Positions 23,151 through 31,714 of a stretch of DNA of 64,000 nucleotides are shown here, in pieces. The notes under the pieces are model-generated. The model was given only the letters and a program-made list of their open reading frames with translations, was not told the origin of the DNA and made no database searches. Source of the DNA: Loripinus fragilis. Lineage: Eukaryota > Mollusca > Bivalvia > Lucinida > Lucinidae. The DNA lies in assembly GCA_964019695.1 (NCBI GenBank), contig OZ026517.1, forward strand, positions 72,994,665 through 73,058,664, in the 5' to 3' direction. The translations under genes were made by a program, and so were the position numbers. The stretch's first letter is position 1. Every line of letters begins with the position of its first letter.

Positions 23151-23600
23151 AAAAGATGTTCATACAAAGATGCTGGTATGAGTCAGTACTTATCACATAA
23201 CTATGTAGGAAATCACTGCATGCACAGCTATCTAATTGTGGTAAAATTTTTGGTCTAAGCCTTATACTTCTTTCTATTCTTTCTTTGTGATGTCAATTCA
23301 ACACAAGTTTGGCACACAGTGTTTCCCTTTCCTGGACGGAAAATGACAAATTTATTTTATTATTGGACGGACTTTCGTATATTTTCTGGTAAATGTTTCA
23401 TTAAACCATACAAACCAGCAGTAGAATTTGGTACTGATCACATGGATTATCTAGAGCCTTTGCTGCTATCATACACAAAATATGAGAATAAAGGATGACT
23501 CTAACCCAAAATCAGGCTTCTAGCACCACTAGATAGTTTAAAGGTAGACACTACACATATTCAATGAGTACCAAAAACTCCTGAGCTGGCCAATATAATA

Positions 23601-23726
23601 TGGGCTTCAACTCAAGAAAACCTGTCTTAAGTGTTTGCTAACAACAAGCCACAAACCAGCCTGCACATTTGTGCAGACTGGTCTGGTTTTGTCAAAAAGC
23701 TCGAAGATAGGTTTTGTCGAGGCCCA
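23601..23726. mobile_element. Foldback MITE family C, short copy
   Basis: TGGGCTTCAACTCAAGAAAA and CCTGTCTTAAG at the left, GAAGATAGGTTTTGTCGAGG and CCCA at the right. The core is ACCAGCCTGCACA / TGTGCAGACTGGT. Confidence 0.75.
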
Positions 23727-23777
23727 TATATAATTAAACCTTGTCAGGTATGCATGAAACCAAGGTTTAATCCTTGT

Positions 23778-23971
23778 TTAACTCTTTGCCTACTGGGTAA
23801 TTTTGCATGCTTTTGTTGCCTGCTATTTTTTTTTTCGAAAAATTCTTTCAGGAATACCACCTGAGTGTCAAACAGTTTGGATCAAGATTAGGCCAGACGC
23901 TTTCTCGGGCCTGATCTGGGTCAAAATGATTGCAAAGGGTATCAGCAGACGACGCCAGTAGGCAAAGTTAA
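23778..23971. mobile_element. Family A foldback element, complete copy
   Basis: Starts TTAACTCTTTGCCTACTGG and ends CCAGTAGGCAAAGTTAA, so the outer ends pair. The inner order is inverse to copy 1. The core reads AAGATTAGGCCAGACGC / CGGGCCTGATCTGG. Confidence 0.8.
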
Positions 23972-24346
23972 GTAAGTTATTGATGAGACCATCAATTTTA
24001 GATCTACAGGTATCACTTCAACATAGACTCTAGCACTGTATTCAATAGGAAAATAAGACACAAGCAAGCCAGATATAAACAAGCAACTTTATACGACAAT
24101 CACATAAAATATCACAGATCTTTGACATCACAGAATAATATAGACTGAGACACAAGGCTCAGTGGCATCTAGGAGACATACAGTAAAGACCCAGATCAGT
24201 TCATACACCAGTGCAGGTAAAAATAAATTCTGTTGAATAAGGTCACCATTATTTGCAATTACATCATACATTCAAGATGGCGACACGATTAACCGTAATA
24301 TCCACATCAATACGAAAATTGGAATGAGTCTTTGAATATCTCTGAA

Positions 24347-24412
24347 TGGCAAACAGAGTAGACCCTAATCAAACTGATCATTTGATTTGGTCTGCACAGT
24401 TTGCTCCTCAGA
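24347..24412. repeat. GATCAG hairpin core
   Basis: GCAAACAGAGTAGACCCTAA, stem ATCAAACTGATC / ATTTGATTTGGT, CTGCACAGTTTGC. Confidence 0.6.
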
Positions 24413-24577
24413 TATACATGTATGTTCAAATATTTAGTGTCAATATGTTATGGTCAAAATATTTGAACTTGTAACAGTCTGGAAGGGCAAAAAGAAAGCA
24501 AAATTAGGAATGGCTGAATATAACTCTGCTCCCTTATTCTGTAAGAACTTTCTTCACAAGTAAGGAAACAAAATAAC

Positions 24578-24583
24578 TTTTAT
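24578..24583 (-). terminator. Candidate polyadenylation signal AATAAA of the androglobin-like gene
   Basis: The minus strand has a canonical AATAAA about 150 nt past the stop codon at 24735. A variant ATTAAA lies closer, at 24694-24699. Either could be used; transcript ends are needed to choose. Confidence 0.4.
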
Positions 24584-24734
24584 TCAGGGGATCGACCTAT
24601 ACTTAAAAGCTGTACTAATAAAACCATTATCCCTTTTTATCATACTGTTTGCATCAGCACCTTTCAATAAATACTAATTATCACAATAAATTATTTAATT
24701 ATTATTGTTTTATGTTCTAATTTCTAGTGATCAG

Positions 24735-24956
24735 TTATTTCCTTTTCTTTGCACTTGGACTTTTCTTTCCGCTGGGACTTTTCTTTCCTTTAGCACTGTT
24801 TTTCTTGCCCTTTGGTGACTTGGCCTCTAGGTCGGCCTTCATCTTGGCCTCTTGAGCCTCTAAATCTTCTTGTCTCTTTCGTTCAGCTTCGAGATATTTC
24901 TGTCTGAAAGCCTCCCGTGGTTTGTTTACAGCGTCTCTTGCTGCGTCTAGTGCTGC
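24735..24956 (-). CDS. ADGB: Androglobin-like terminal exon w8 with Lys/Ser-rich tail and stop
   Basis: A 222-nt last coding exon, 73 codons plus TAA (24735-24737). Acceptor is tctattgtacag, phase 0. It begins AALDAARDAVNKPREAFRQK, continues YLEAERKRQEDLEAQEAKMK as a charged helix that extends the coiled coil of exon w7, and ends with a basic tail (SPKGKKNSAKGKK, SPSGKKSPSAKKRK) rich in SPxxKK-like repeats. Such a tail is typical of a disordered, nucleic-acid- or tubulin-binding or nuclear-targeting end, but no function can be read directly. A family N foldback element carrying a SINE lies in the upstream intron. Confidence 0.8.
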   Translation of the reverse strand, partial: AALDAARDAVNKPREAFRQKYLEAERKRQEDLEAQEAKMKADLEAKSPKGKKNSAKGKKSPSGKKSPSAKKRK

Positions 24957-25003
24957 CTGTACAATAGAAATAGAACATACTGATGGATTTTATTCTTGTA
25001 ATT

Positions 25004-25430
25004 ACCATATTTAACCCAATAAATGCACTGTGCACATATGAGTAGCGCTGTGGCTCAGCCAGGTAGAGTGGGTAACTGGAGATCGAGGAGTTGTGGATTT
25101 GAGATTTGAGCCACACCCTAGGCACTGTGTTGAGTCCTTGAGCATAACACTTTATCCTCTGCTTAGCACTGGTACAACCCAGGAAGGTCCGTCCCAACAT
25201 GACTGAAAATTTGTTGCCAGGGACGTAAAGAATCAAAACAAACAACCATGTGCATACTTTTTTCGAAATTCTATACACCCTCTTTTGAAAACAGTGTAGA
25301 TCCAGATCAGCTGGCTTCTTATGAAGCCAGCTGATCAGGATCCACACTGTTTTTCATCTACACAATGAATATGTAATTAAAATGAAATTGCAATCGGAAA
25401 TAATAAGTTCATATAGTGTAAACAACCCAT
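25004..25430. mobile_element. Family N foldback element, split by a SINE
   Basis: An outer GTAATTACCATATTTAACCC arm, then the SINE-1 insertion, then ATTCTATACACCCTCTTTTG. The core AGATCAGCTGGCTTC / GAAGCCAGCTGATC (25305-25338) follows, then GAATATGTAATTAAAATGAA. It lies in the last intron of the androglobin-like gene. Confidence 0.65.
25041..25247 (+). repeat. SINE-1 copy inside a family N element
   Basis: AGTAGCGCTGTGGCTCAGCC head, GATTTGAGCCACACCC box-B region, GTACAACCCAGGAAGGTCCG body, GGGACGTAAAGAATCAAAAC tail. Confidence 0.75.
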
Positions 25431-25569
25431 AAGGTATAGTCTGCCAAAATTGACCTTAGACTGATTAATTTTCTCAAAAATCTTCGTGATATCCATGCGT
25501 TTTCGTGGAGTACTCCGACCTTGGTCACGCTTTTACAGAGAATATGAAGATAATGTCAATTCGTTAATG

Positions 25570-25646
25570 CAAATGGTCTGATAGCCTAGTGGTTAGTTGG
25601 CAACTTACAAATTAGGCATACCTGGATCGAAACTTGGAAGGACCAT
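25570..25646 (+). repeat. tRNA-like segment (SINE head)
   Basis: GATAGCCTAGTGGTTAGTTG as A box and CCTGGATCGAAACTTGG as B box. No full cloverleaf is convincing, so a SINE head is more likely than a tRNA gene. Confidence 0.45.
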
Positions 25647-25779
25647 TTTATATATATTATTGTCAATTTGCTTTCTTTTTATGTCAAAATTGTTCGTATG
25701 TTTTACATACTCTTTTGATGAGCTTTACATCTTTCATTTGTATTTAGCCGCTTTTGTATTTATTGTTCACTAGGTTCCC

Positions 25780-25978
25780 CACTCTTTCCTTGTCAGCTGA
25801 TAACATTTGCAAATAGTTTGAACCCAGTTCAGCACCAACAGAACATATGTTCTGATCTGGATACATACCATTTGATACTCTGATAGTGTTCCTGTAAGAA
25901 GTTTTGAAAAAGTTAATTTTGATTAAAAGTCAGATGATAACAAAAGTCTCAAAAATATTCAGCGTGCAAAGAGTTAAT
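25780..25978. repeat. Family A copy
   Basis: CTTTCCTTGTCAGCTGATAA, AATAGTTTGAACCCAGTTC, AACAGAACATATGTTCTGATC core, ending GCGTGCAAAGAGTTAA. Confidence 0.7.
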
Positions 25979-26135
25979 CACATGTAGGTTTATTGCAATT
26001 ACTCACGGTGCTGTATTTGTTACATAAACGCATGCCAAATTCAAATAAATATATCCAGTTGTGCACAGAATCAAGAATAAAGACAAAGAAACTAGCAAAT
26101 CGAAAAAAAATGAAAAAAAAATACTTAAATGCTAC

Positions 26136-26200
26136 TGGACTCGAACCCACATCTTTTGAGTGATAAAAACACTGACTATCCACTGGGCTATTGGGGAATT
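26136..26200 (-). repeat. tRNA-like segment (SINE head), minus orientation
   Basis: On the minus strand AATAGCCCAGTGGATAGTCA (A box) and GTGGGTTCGAGTCCAGTAG (B box). Paired with 25570-25646. Confidence 0.5.
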
Positions 26201-26339
26201 GTGAATAATTTCCTTCAGATTATTAATTGTACAACAATCTAAAGCGCACTTTTTACGAAGATTCACGAAGACTGAGTAAAAGGTCATTGAATATTCATAT
26301 GTCTCGGGTCAATTTTGACAAACAATACACATTTTGCAG

Positions 26340-27700
26340 TTTATGGCGCATGTAAACTTGTTGGTCAAATACATAGGTTTCCCTTTCTGCTTGATAATAT
26401 TAGGGTTTTTTTTGTGGGATGATTCTAATGAGTACCCAAAACAAATGTTCACATCTATAAAGAAGCTGACAAATGATATATTTATCTAATGATGGAAAGC
26501 TGTGCATGCACATTTACGAAGTGATTTCAAGTGGCATTTGTGTTATAAGTCTATCAGATATTAGTAGTAACCTTGTTGTCTGCTCTATCATTGGCTTTAG
26601 TACTTAGGTAGCCTATATTGCGAACAATAAGGGCCCAGATTTAGACTGCTTGGTCAGGGTTCATAGTGTTTGCTTCCATGATATTATCAAGTCTGAAGTG
26701 CACTTGAATATATTCAGCAGATGTAAAAAGCAGACATTTTTCAGGACAGAACCATTGGCAGGATAAGGGTTAAACAGAAGCCAGGAAGGACCCTATATCC
26801 AAGGGGAGAAGGGGTTCTTTGGGGAACGAGCATTGATAAATATGTTGTGAGTGTAAAATATTATTTAAAGTTACAGATTGCATCAATGATTGCTAATTTA
26901 GACACTGATTCTATAGGTTAATGCCTATTTTTTTCTATGATTAGGTAACAACAGTTTTAAAATGATGTCTACATTTTTTACCTTTTTTGGTTGCCTAGTA
27001 TTTTTATTATATATACAAATCAATGAAATACTGGAAATTTTAGTCAAATGTTATATTGGTACATTGACAATTAAGATCTAGATGAGATATAAGTCTGTAT
27101 TCAATAAGTGATAGAAATACATGTAAATTGTAGCTTAGAAATTCTATCTGTGGCCCCTTCAAACATAAGAGAATATCCAAACTTTATCATATCAAATTTG
27201 ATGGTGTGATAAACACCTCTAATATTGGGGGAGGTATTTTGAAATGTTTTCATTTATATGACATGTAAGCTTTGGTAAAAATTTAATACATGTGATTTCA
27301 GCTCATGTCATGCTTTGAATACTCATTCATTCAAACATTTCAAATATATGGTTTTTTGACCCAAAAGTGTGGTTTGTCTTATCTTGGCCCAGCTTGGCCG
27401 CCTCTGCCCGGGTAGAGTAGTAGATTGGAGACTTCACCAGATAAATTGCTACACTAGGTTTTAGCCGGCAAATCGGCTGTGACCTAGTAAAGTTGCCATT
27501 CTATCTACATCGCTCGCGCAGGGGCGGCATTTATTGAGGTAAGCGACGCAAGTCTAACACCTCTAATATCAAGGACAATATCAGCTTCATGCATAGGAGA
27601 AACATTAGCTCTTATAGTCTGCTTGGTGAATGCAATAAAGTTGGATGTTAATGAATGAACAGACAGACAGGAATTTCCTCCCCAAAGCAGGTGTGAAACA
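26340..27700. other. Intron sequence with few recognised features
   Basis: Only a weak hairpin-core fragment at about 26618-26675 (GGGCCCAGATTTAGACTGC / GGTCAGGGTTC) and a short palindrome near 27452-27485 (TTAGCCG / CGGCTG) were noticed. No exon with matching phase was seen. Confidence 0.4.
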
Positions 27701-27737
27701 ACAGCCAAAGCAAAGAAATAAAGGGAAGCCAGTGTAC

Positions 27738-27921
27738 CTGTAGTTCTTCACACTCCTGGAGTTGTCTTTCCTTGGTCATGTTGCGTAACTGTTTATCTTG
27801 CTCTCTCCACTGTTCCACTTGCTGCCGGAACTGTTTATACTCTGCTATCTGTCTCTGCTGTTCCTGAAACTTTCTCTGATACTCTTCCTCGTCTAGATAT
27901 CGAGGTGGACCACTTCCTCTC
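27738..27921 (-). CDS. ADGB: Androglobin-like exon w7: Gln/Glu-rich coiled coil
   Basis: A 184-nt exon; one base completes the Lys codon of DVTPFIK, then 61 codons end in phase 0. Acceptor is ggttatatttcag and donor gtacactgg (weaker but usable, after CAG). It reads RGSGPPRYLDEEEYQRKFQE, then QQRQIAEYKQFRQQVEQWRE and QDKQLRNMTKERQLQECEELQ-type sequence, with no proline after the first turn and regular charged/aromatic spacing, so a long single helix or coiled coil is expected. It follows the DVTPFIK motif directly, as in androglobin. Confidence 0.8.
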
Positions 27922-28053
27922 CTGAAATATAACCATTCCCTTTTACATCTTGAACCCAAATGGAATTTCTGGCTCTTATCAATTGGACCAGTCCATTTCC
28001 CTTTTAAGGGTTGTTTGGTGGCATTTTATTCAATTTTTAATAGAAAAATCTGT

Positions 28054-28119
28054 TAGCAAACAGTGGAGACCCTGATCAGCATTTTGCAGCGTATAATCCT
28101 GATCTGCACTGTTTGCATA
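28054..28119. repeat. GATCAG hairpin core
   Basis: GCAAACAGTGGAGACCCTGA, GATCAGCATTTTGC core, ATCCTGATCTGCACTGTTTG. Confidence 0.6.
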
Positions 28120-28138
28120 TGATGCTAGGCTTATATGG

Positions 28139-28345
28139 GTTAATTGGCAATTTTTAGTGGTGACTACTGATAACCTTTGCAAACAGTTTGGACTCAAAGC
28201 AGATGCGACAAAATGAATTCAAACTGTTAGAGACATTGATGGTTTTCGTAAAATATACAAATGTGGAATTTTTTTCAAAGTTGATCGTAAAAAAAGTAAG
28301 ATGACCAAAAACTAAGCAAAACTTTAAAAAAAATTCAGAGCGATC
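28139..28345. repeat. Family A copy, degraded
   Basis: ACTACTGATAACCTTTGC, AAACAGTTTGGACTCAAAGC and TTTTTTCAAAGTTGATCG. The hairpin core has decayed. Confidence 0.6.
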
Positions 28346-28836
28346 AGACTCAGATAAGGGTCCAACATAATGCCCTTCAGTGTAAAGGGCCAATAATACA
28401 TGTTGAAGGAATTGGTTGAGATACTGATGAAACTTATTCGCATGAATGTAAATAGGAAGAAATCTGCTCAGAAATAAGTAAGTGTCCAAACATTGGGAAA
28501 AAAGATGTGTCATGGCAGCTCAAAATAATCTGGATAAACAGATCCTTTAGAAATAGAGAGAACCTACAATATAAGAAAACAGCAGACTCGGTTTTATTGA
28601 GTTTTTTCATGAGAACTAATGGAAAGTGCAACAATTGGTATTATTGGCTGCCATCTTGGGAAGATAAATCCCAAATAATTTATATTTGAACTGTCGTCTG
28701 AAACACTGATGCCAACAGTCAGAGGCCATGATGACACCTATACAAATATATTTGACCATCATTGCTCAGTTAGAGGGGGAAGACTTTGGTTGTGTATTTA
28801 ACATGCAGATTTAATTTTTAAGAAAATAAAACTTAC

Positions 28837-29174
28837 TTTATAAATGGAGTCACATCAAGTGGCTGCAACATTTCCTTAGGTGTGGGAGGTGGTGGTGGCT
28901 CTAGTGTGAGTGTGCCCTCATCTAGCTGATCAAGGTACGAGCCTCCTGGGGTCTGAGGGGGCAGGTCAAGGGTCACTTCTGTTTGTTCCCCTTCAGTCTT
29001 CTCTCCCTCCTCTTTCTCCTCATCATCGGTCAGTTTAATGGTGTGTGTTGAGAGGTACTTGAGCCGAGACTGCATGGCTTTGGCTGCACGACCGGGCTCA
29101 GCATCCTCCCAGGCTTTCTTGAGGGCTCGGATCTCGTCAGCCCGCTCTGTGTCCTTCTTTACTTCCACATCCTC
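28837..29174 (-). CDS. ADGB: Androglobin-like exon w6: conserved C-terminal segment with DVTPFIK
   Basis: A 338-nt exon, the longest in the window, with acceptor ttttcatcaacag and donor gtaagtttt. It enters in phase 0 and ends after two bases of a codon. It starts EDVEVKKDTERADEIRALKK, continues AWEDAEPGRAAKAMQSRLKY and LSTHTIKLTDDEEK, then an acidic linker, a proline-rich stretch (LEPPPPPTPKEML) and ends QPLDVTPFIK. The ALKKAWEDAEPGRA stretch and the Pro-Phe-Ile motif are the strongest grounds for calling this androglobin. A helical part, a disordered acidic/proline linker and a short linear motif are the likely structure. No catalytic residues are expected here. Confidence 0.8.
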
Positions 29175-29339
29175 CTGTTGATGAAAAAATTAAAATACTA
29201 CATTATAACAATGATTTTTTGTATGTATTTGTATTAATGGGTAAACTCTGGAAAATAACTCTTAGAGCTTGTAGTCTCTGTAGTTTAGACATTGATAAAA
29301 TCCATAAACACAACTTCATTCCATATATGGTATTCAAGC

Positions 29340-29545
29340 TAATATAGTGGGCATATGTTTTTCAAACTTCTAGACCTTTAATAGAAAACAGTGTAGATCC
29401 AGATCAGCTGGCTTCAAATGAAGCCAGCTGATCAGGATCCACACTGTTTTCATGTACGGTACACAATAAGTCCACATTGATTATGAAATTGCACTACCAG
29501 ATTGACTGAAAACGAGAAGTTCAAATAGTATAAACAATTCAAAAG
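29340..29545. repeat. Family N foldback element
   Basis: GAAAACAGTGTAGATCCAGA and a perfect stem GATCAGCTGGCTTC / GAAGCCAGCTGATC, then GGATCCACACTGTTTTC and GAAATTGCACTACCAGATTG. Confidence 0.7.
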
Positions 29546-29950
29546 TACCCATCAACATCATCATCATATCATATTTACATTTTCGAAGTAATCCTTTAAT
29601 GAATCTTTAGATTGTTGCAACCGTTCATAGCCTAATGAATTACACAAATTTGATTGACAGCTGCCAAGCTCACTTCCCTGTGCAATATGCTTCGAACATC
29701 GAACTCATTCACCAGAAGTGATACTGGTCTTGTGATTGACAGCGAGCCACACCTGAGTCGCACGTGCAAATCAAGCCTCTCATTTGCTCCATTGGCTGTC
29801 CGTGTTCAAGCTGGCTGTTCCTCTTTTCCATTTTACACTCCGACTAAACCGATAATATGATTATATTCAAATACAGAAATGTTTTAATTCTTAAATTAAA
29901 AATATTTTTATATTTTAGATATTCATAATAAAATGTAAATATATGCAATA

Positions 29951-30096
29951 AATTCAATGTTTGGAATGTTCATGGAATCATGAATACTGCGGGTCTCTTG
30001 CAAAGTTAACGTGTAAGTCAAGCCCTTTCGGTTTCACTTACTTTGCAAGAGACCCGAAGTATTCATGATTCCATGAACATTCCAAAAATTGAATTC
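29951..30096. repeat. Long near-perfect palindrome (~52-bp arms)
   Basis: Left arm TTTGGAATGTTCATGGAATC, ATGAATACTGCGGGTCTCTT, GCAAAGT; the right arm is its complement, with one or two mismatches, ending CATTCCAAAAATTGAATTC. The loop is about 37 nt. No other copy in the window. Confidence 0.85.
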
Positions 30097-30460
30097 ATTT
30101 CTTAAATAATCGAATAATCATAAGTTTGGGCTTATAGGAGCATGTGCGGTTATTAAGTTGAACACGGTTATTCCTACTTTGTCATCAAGAGCTTATATTG
30201 AAGATATCAGTGCTAATTTTACAAGCCAGTAGAAAGCGATTGAAGTGTAAACTTTCTCTTCACTCTTCAGCCAATCAAACTGCTTAGAATAAGTATGATA
30301 TATTGTTATTTGCCATGCTATTAACACTAGAATCAAATTGAATAGGACCATGACATACCATAATCCCAGATCATAGCCTATCACTAACATGAGAAAAAAG
30401 AGATATCATAATAAATAAGCCAGTTTGTTGTAACCCTGGCAAAAACATGTATGAACTTAC

Positions 30461-30672
30461 CGCCGAGCTGGCATCACTAACAATCCTAAGTGTCCAGTGT
30501 GGCTTAGTGAGGTCAAACTGTTGTGACGGGGGTCTCGACCCCTTGCCATCTTTATCTTTCCCTGCCTTGTCTTTACCACCTTTACCTCCCTTGGCCCCCT
30601 TCCCCTTATCAGCAGCTGCTGGAGCCTTCTCAGCCTTAGGAGGGTCATCAGTATGTTTCTCCTTGAATGCAA
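30461..30672 (-). CDS. ADGB: Androglobin-like exon w5: Lys/Gly linker and HWTLRIVSD segment
   Basis: A 212-nt exon with acceptor ttctctgtttcag and donor gtaagttcat. Its first two bases complete the codon begun in exon w4 (G + TT = Val), and it ends in phase 0. It reads VAFKEKHTDDPPKAEKAPAA, then a run of KGKGAKGGKGGKDKAGKDKDGK, then SQQFDLTKPHWTLRIVSDASSA. The middle is a low-complexity Lys/Gly/Asp linker; the end, with PHWTLR, looks like a short conserved beta-type segment typical of the androglobin C-terminal region (from memory). The acceptor lies 28 nt from the end of a family D foldback element. This acceptor is the single target for all 118 donors of the upstream array. Confidence 0.75.
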
Positions 30673-30700
30673 CTGAAACAGAGAAATCAAATACCATGTA

Positions 30701-30915
30701 CGGTAAATGTTCTAAAATTTCTAATACTTTTCTTTCTGTTCTCAAATAAAATGTTGGTTATCAAGGGTAGAATTCACAGAAGCTCTCCAGAATAGCAAAC
30801 ACGGAAGACCCTAATCAGACTGCTTCTTCAGAAGCAGTCTGATCTGAGTCTGTGCTGTTTGTCTAGGCCTTTTTTGGCAGGCAACTAGTGTTCAAAATTT
30901 TAGAACATTTACCTA
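30701..30915. mobile_element. Family D foldback element abutting exon w5
   Basis: CGGTAAATGTTCTAAAATTT at the left and AAATTTTAGAACATTTACC at the right. The core is AATCAGACTGCTTCTTCAGA / GAAGCAGTCTGATCTGAG. Its left edge is 28 nt from the exon at 30672. Confidence 0.8.
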
Positions 30916-31046
30916 CATGACATGCTCAAAGATCTATCTCCTTCAGAATTTTTAACTTTCTCATAAAATTTAGATATCTTTTGCACTGTCTATCAAATGT
31001 AGAAGGAAATTTTGAAACGAATAACAAAAGTCTTGGGTGAAAATCT

Positions 31047-31208
31047 TTAACTCTTTGCCTACTAGTGTCATCTGCTGATAACCTTTGCAAACAGTTTAGA
31101 CCCAGATCAAGCTGGACAATATGTCCAGCCTGAACTGGATCCAACTGGCACTCAAATGGTATTCCTGAGACACTTCTTAGAAAAAGTTGATTTTGAAAAA
31201 AGCATCAC
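31047..31208. repeat. Family A copy
   Basis: TTAACTCTTTGCCTACTAGT, CTGCTGATAACCTTTGC, stem AAGCTGGACAATATGTCCAGC. Confidence 0.75.
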
Positions 31209-31572
31209 ATTTACAGGAAAGCGAGAAATTTCAGCTATAATAATAATAAGGCAACGTCTATTGCCAGCCGGTTGTCAATAGACACTTCTTAATAATAACT
31301 AGTTTTGGATAGTTTTTATTCATTATCCACCTCACACATACAATACAGCAAATGAAAGTTCTAGTGAACACCACAACAAAATTAACCATGTCTTTGCATA
31401 CCATACTTAAAGGTAAATTCTATATTAATCTTTTGTAGACCAATGGACTTTCCCATTAAGTTTGATACAGTTATGTCAGGTTGATTGATTGTATATATTG
31501 AGGGTCACATGTAATAATTTCCAAAAAAATACTTGTTCATGTACTTCTTTCTCTGAAGATCATGTTTTGTCT

Positions 31573-31645
31573 AGGCAAACAGCGCAGACCCTGATGTAAT
31601 GTTACATTCTGAAGCATTTCATCTGGGTCTTCATTGTTTGCAAAA
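31573..31645. repeat. GATCAG-type hairpin core, divergent stem
   Basis: GCAAACAGCGCAGACCCTGA, weak stem TGTAATG / CATTTCA, TCTGGGTCTTCATTGTTTGC, then an A tract. Confidence 0.55.
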
Positions 31646-31714
31646 AAAAAAAAAAAAACGTACGGTTTTCCAGTCTACAAAGGATTAAATGAAATGTAGA
31701 AAAGTATATTATCT

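Larger units (their letters stand above)
25437..26327. repeat. Inverted-repeat region bounded by two tRNA-like segments
   Basis: GTCTGCCAAAATTGACC at the left end and GGGTCAATTTTGACAAAC at the right end are inverted, as are TCTTCGTGATAT and GAAGATTCACGAAGA. Inside are two tRNA-like heads in opposite orientation, 25570-25646 (+) and 26136-26200 (-), and a family A copy. It could be a SINE-like element that duplicated in inverted form. Confidence 0.45.
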
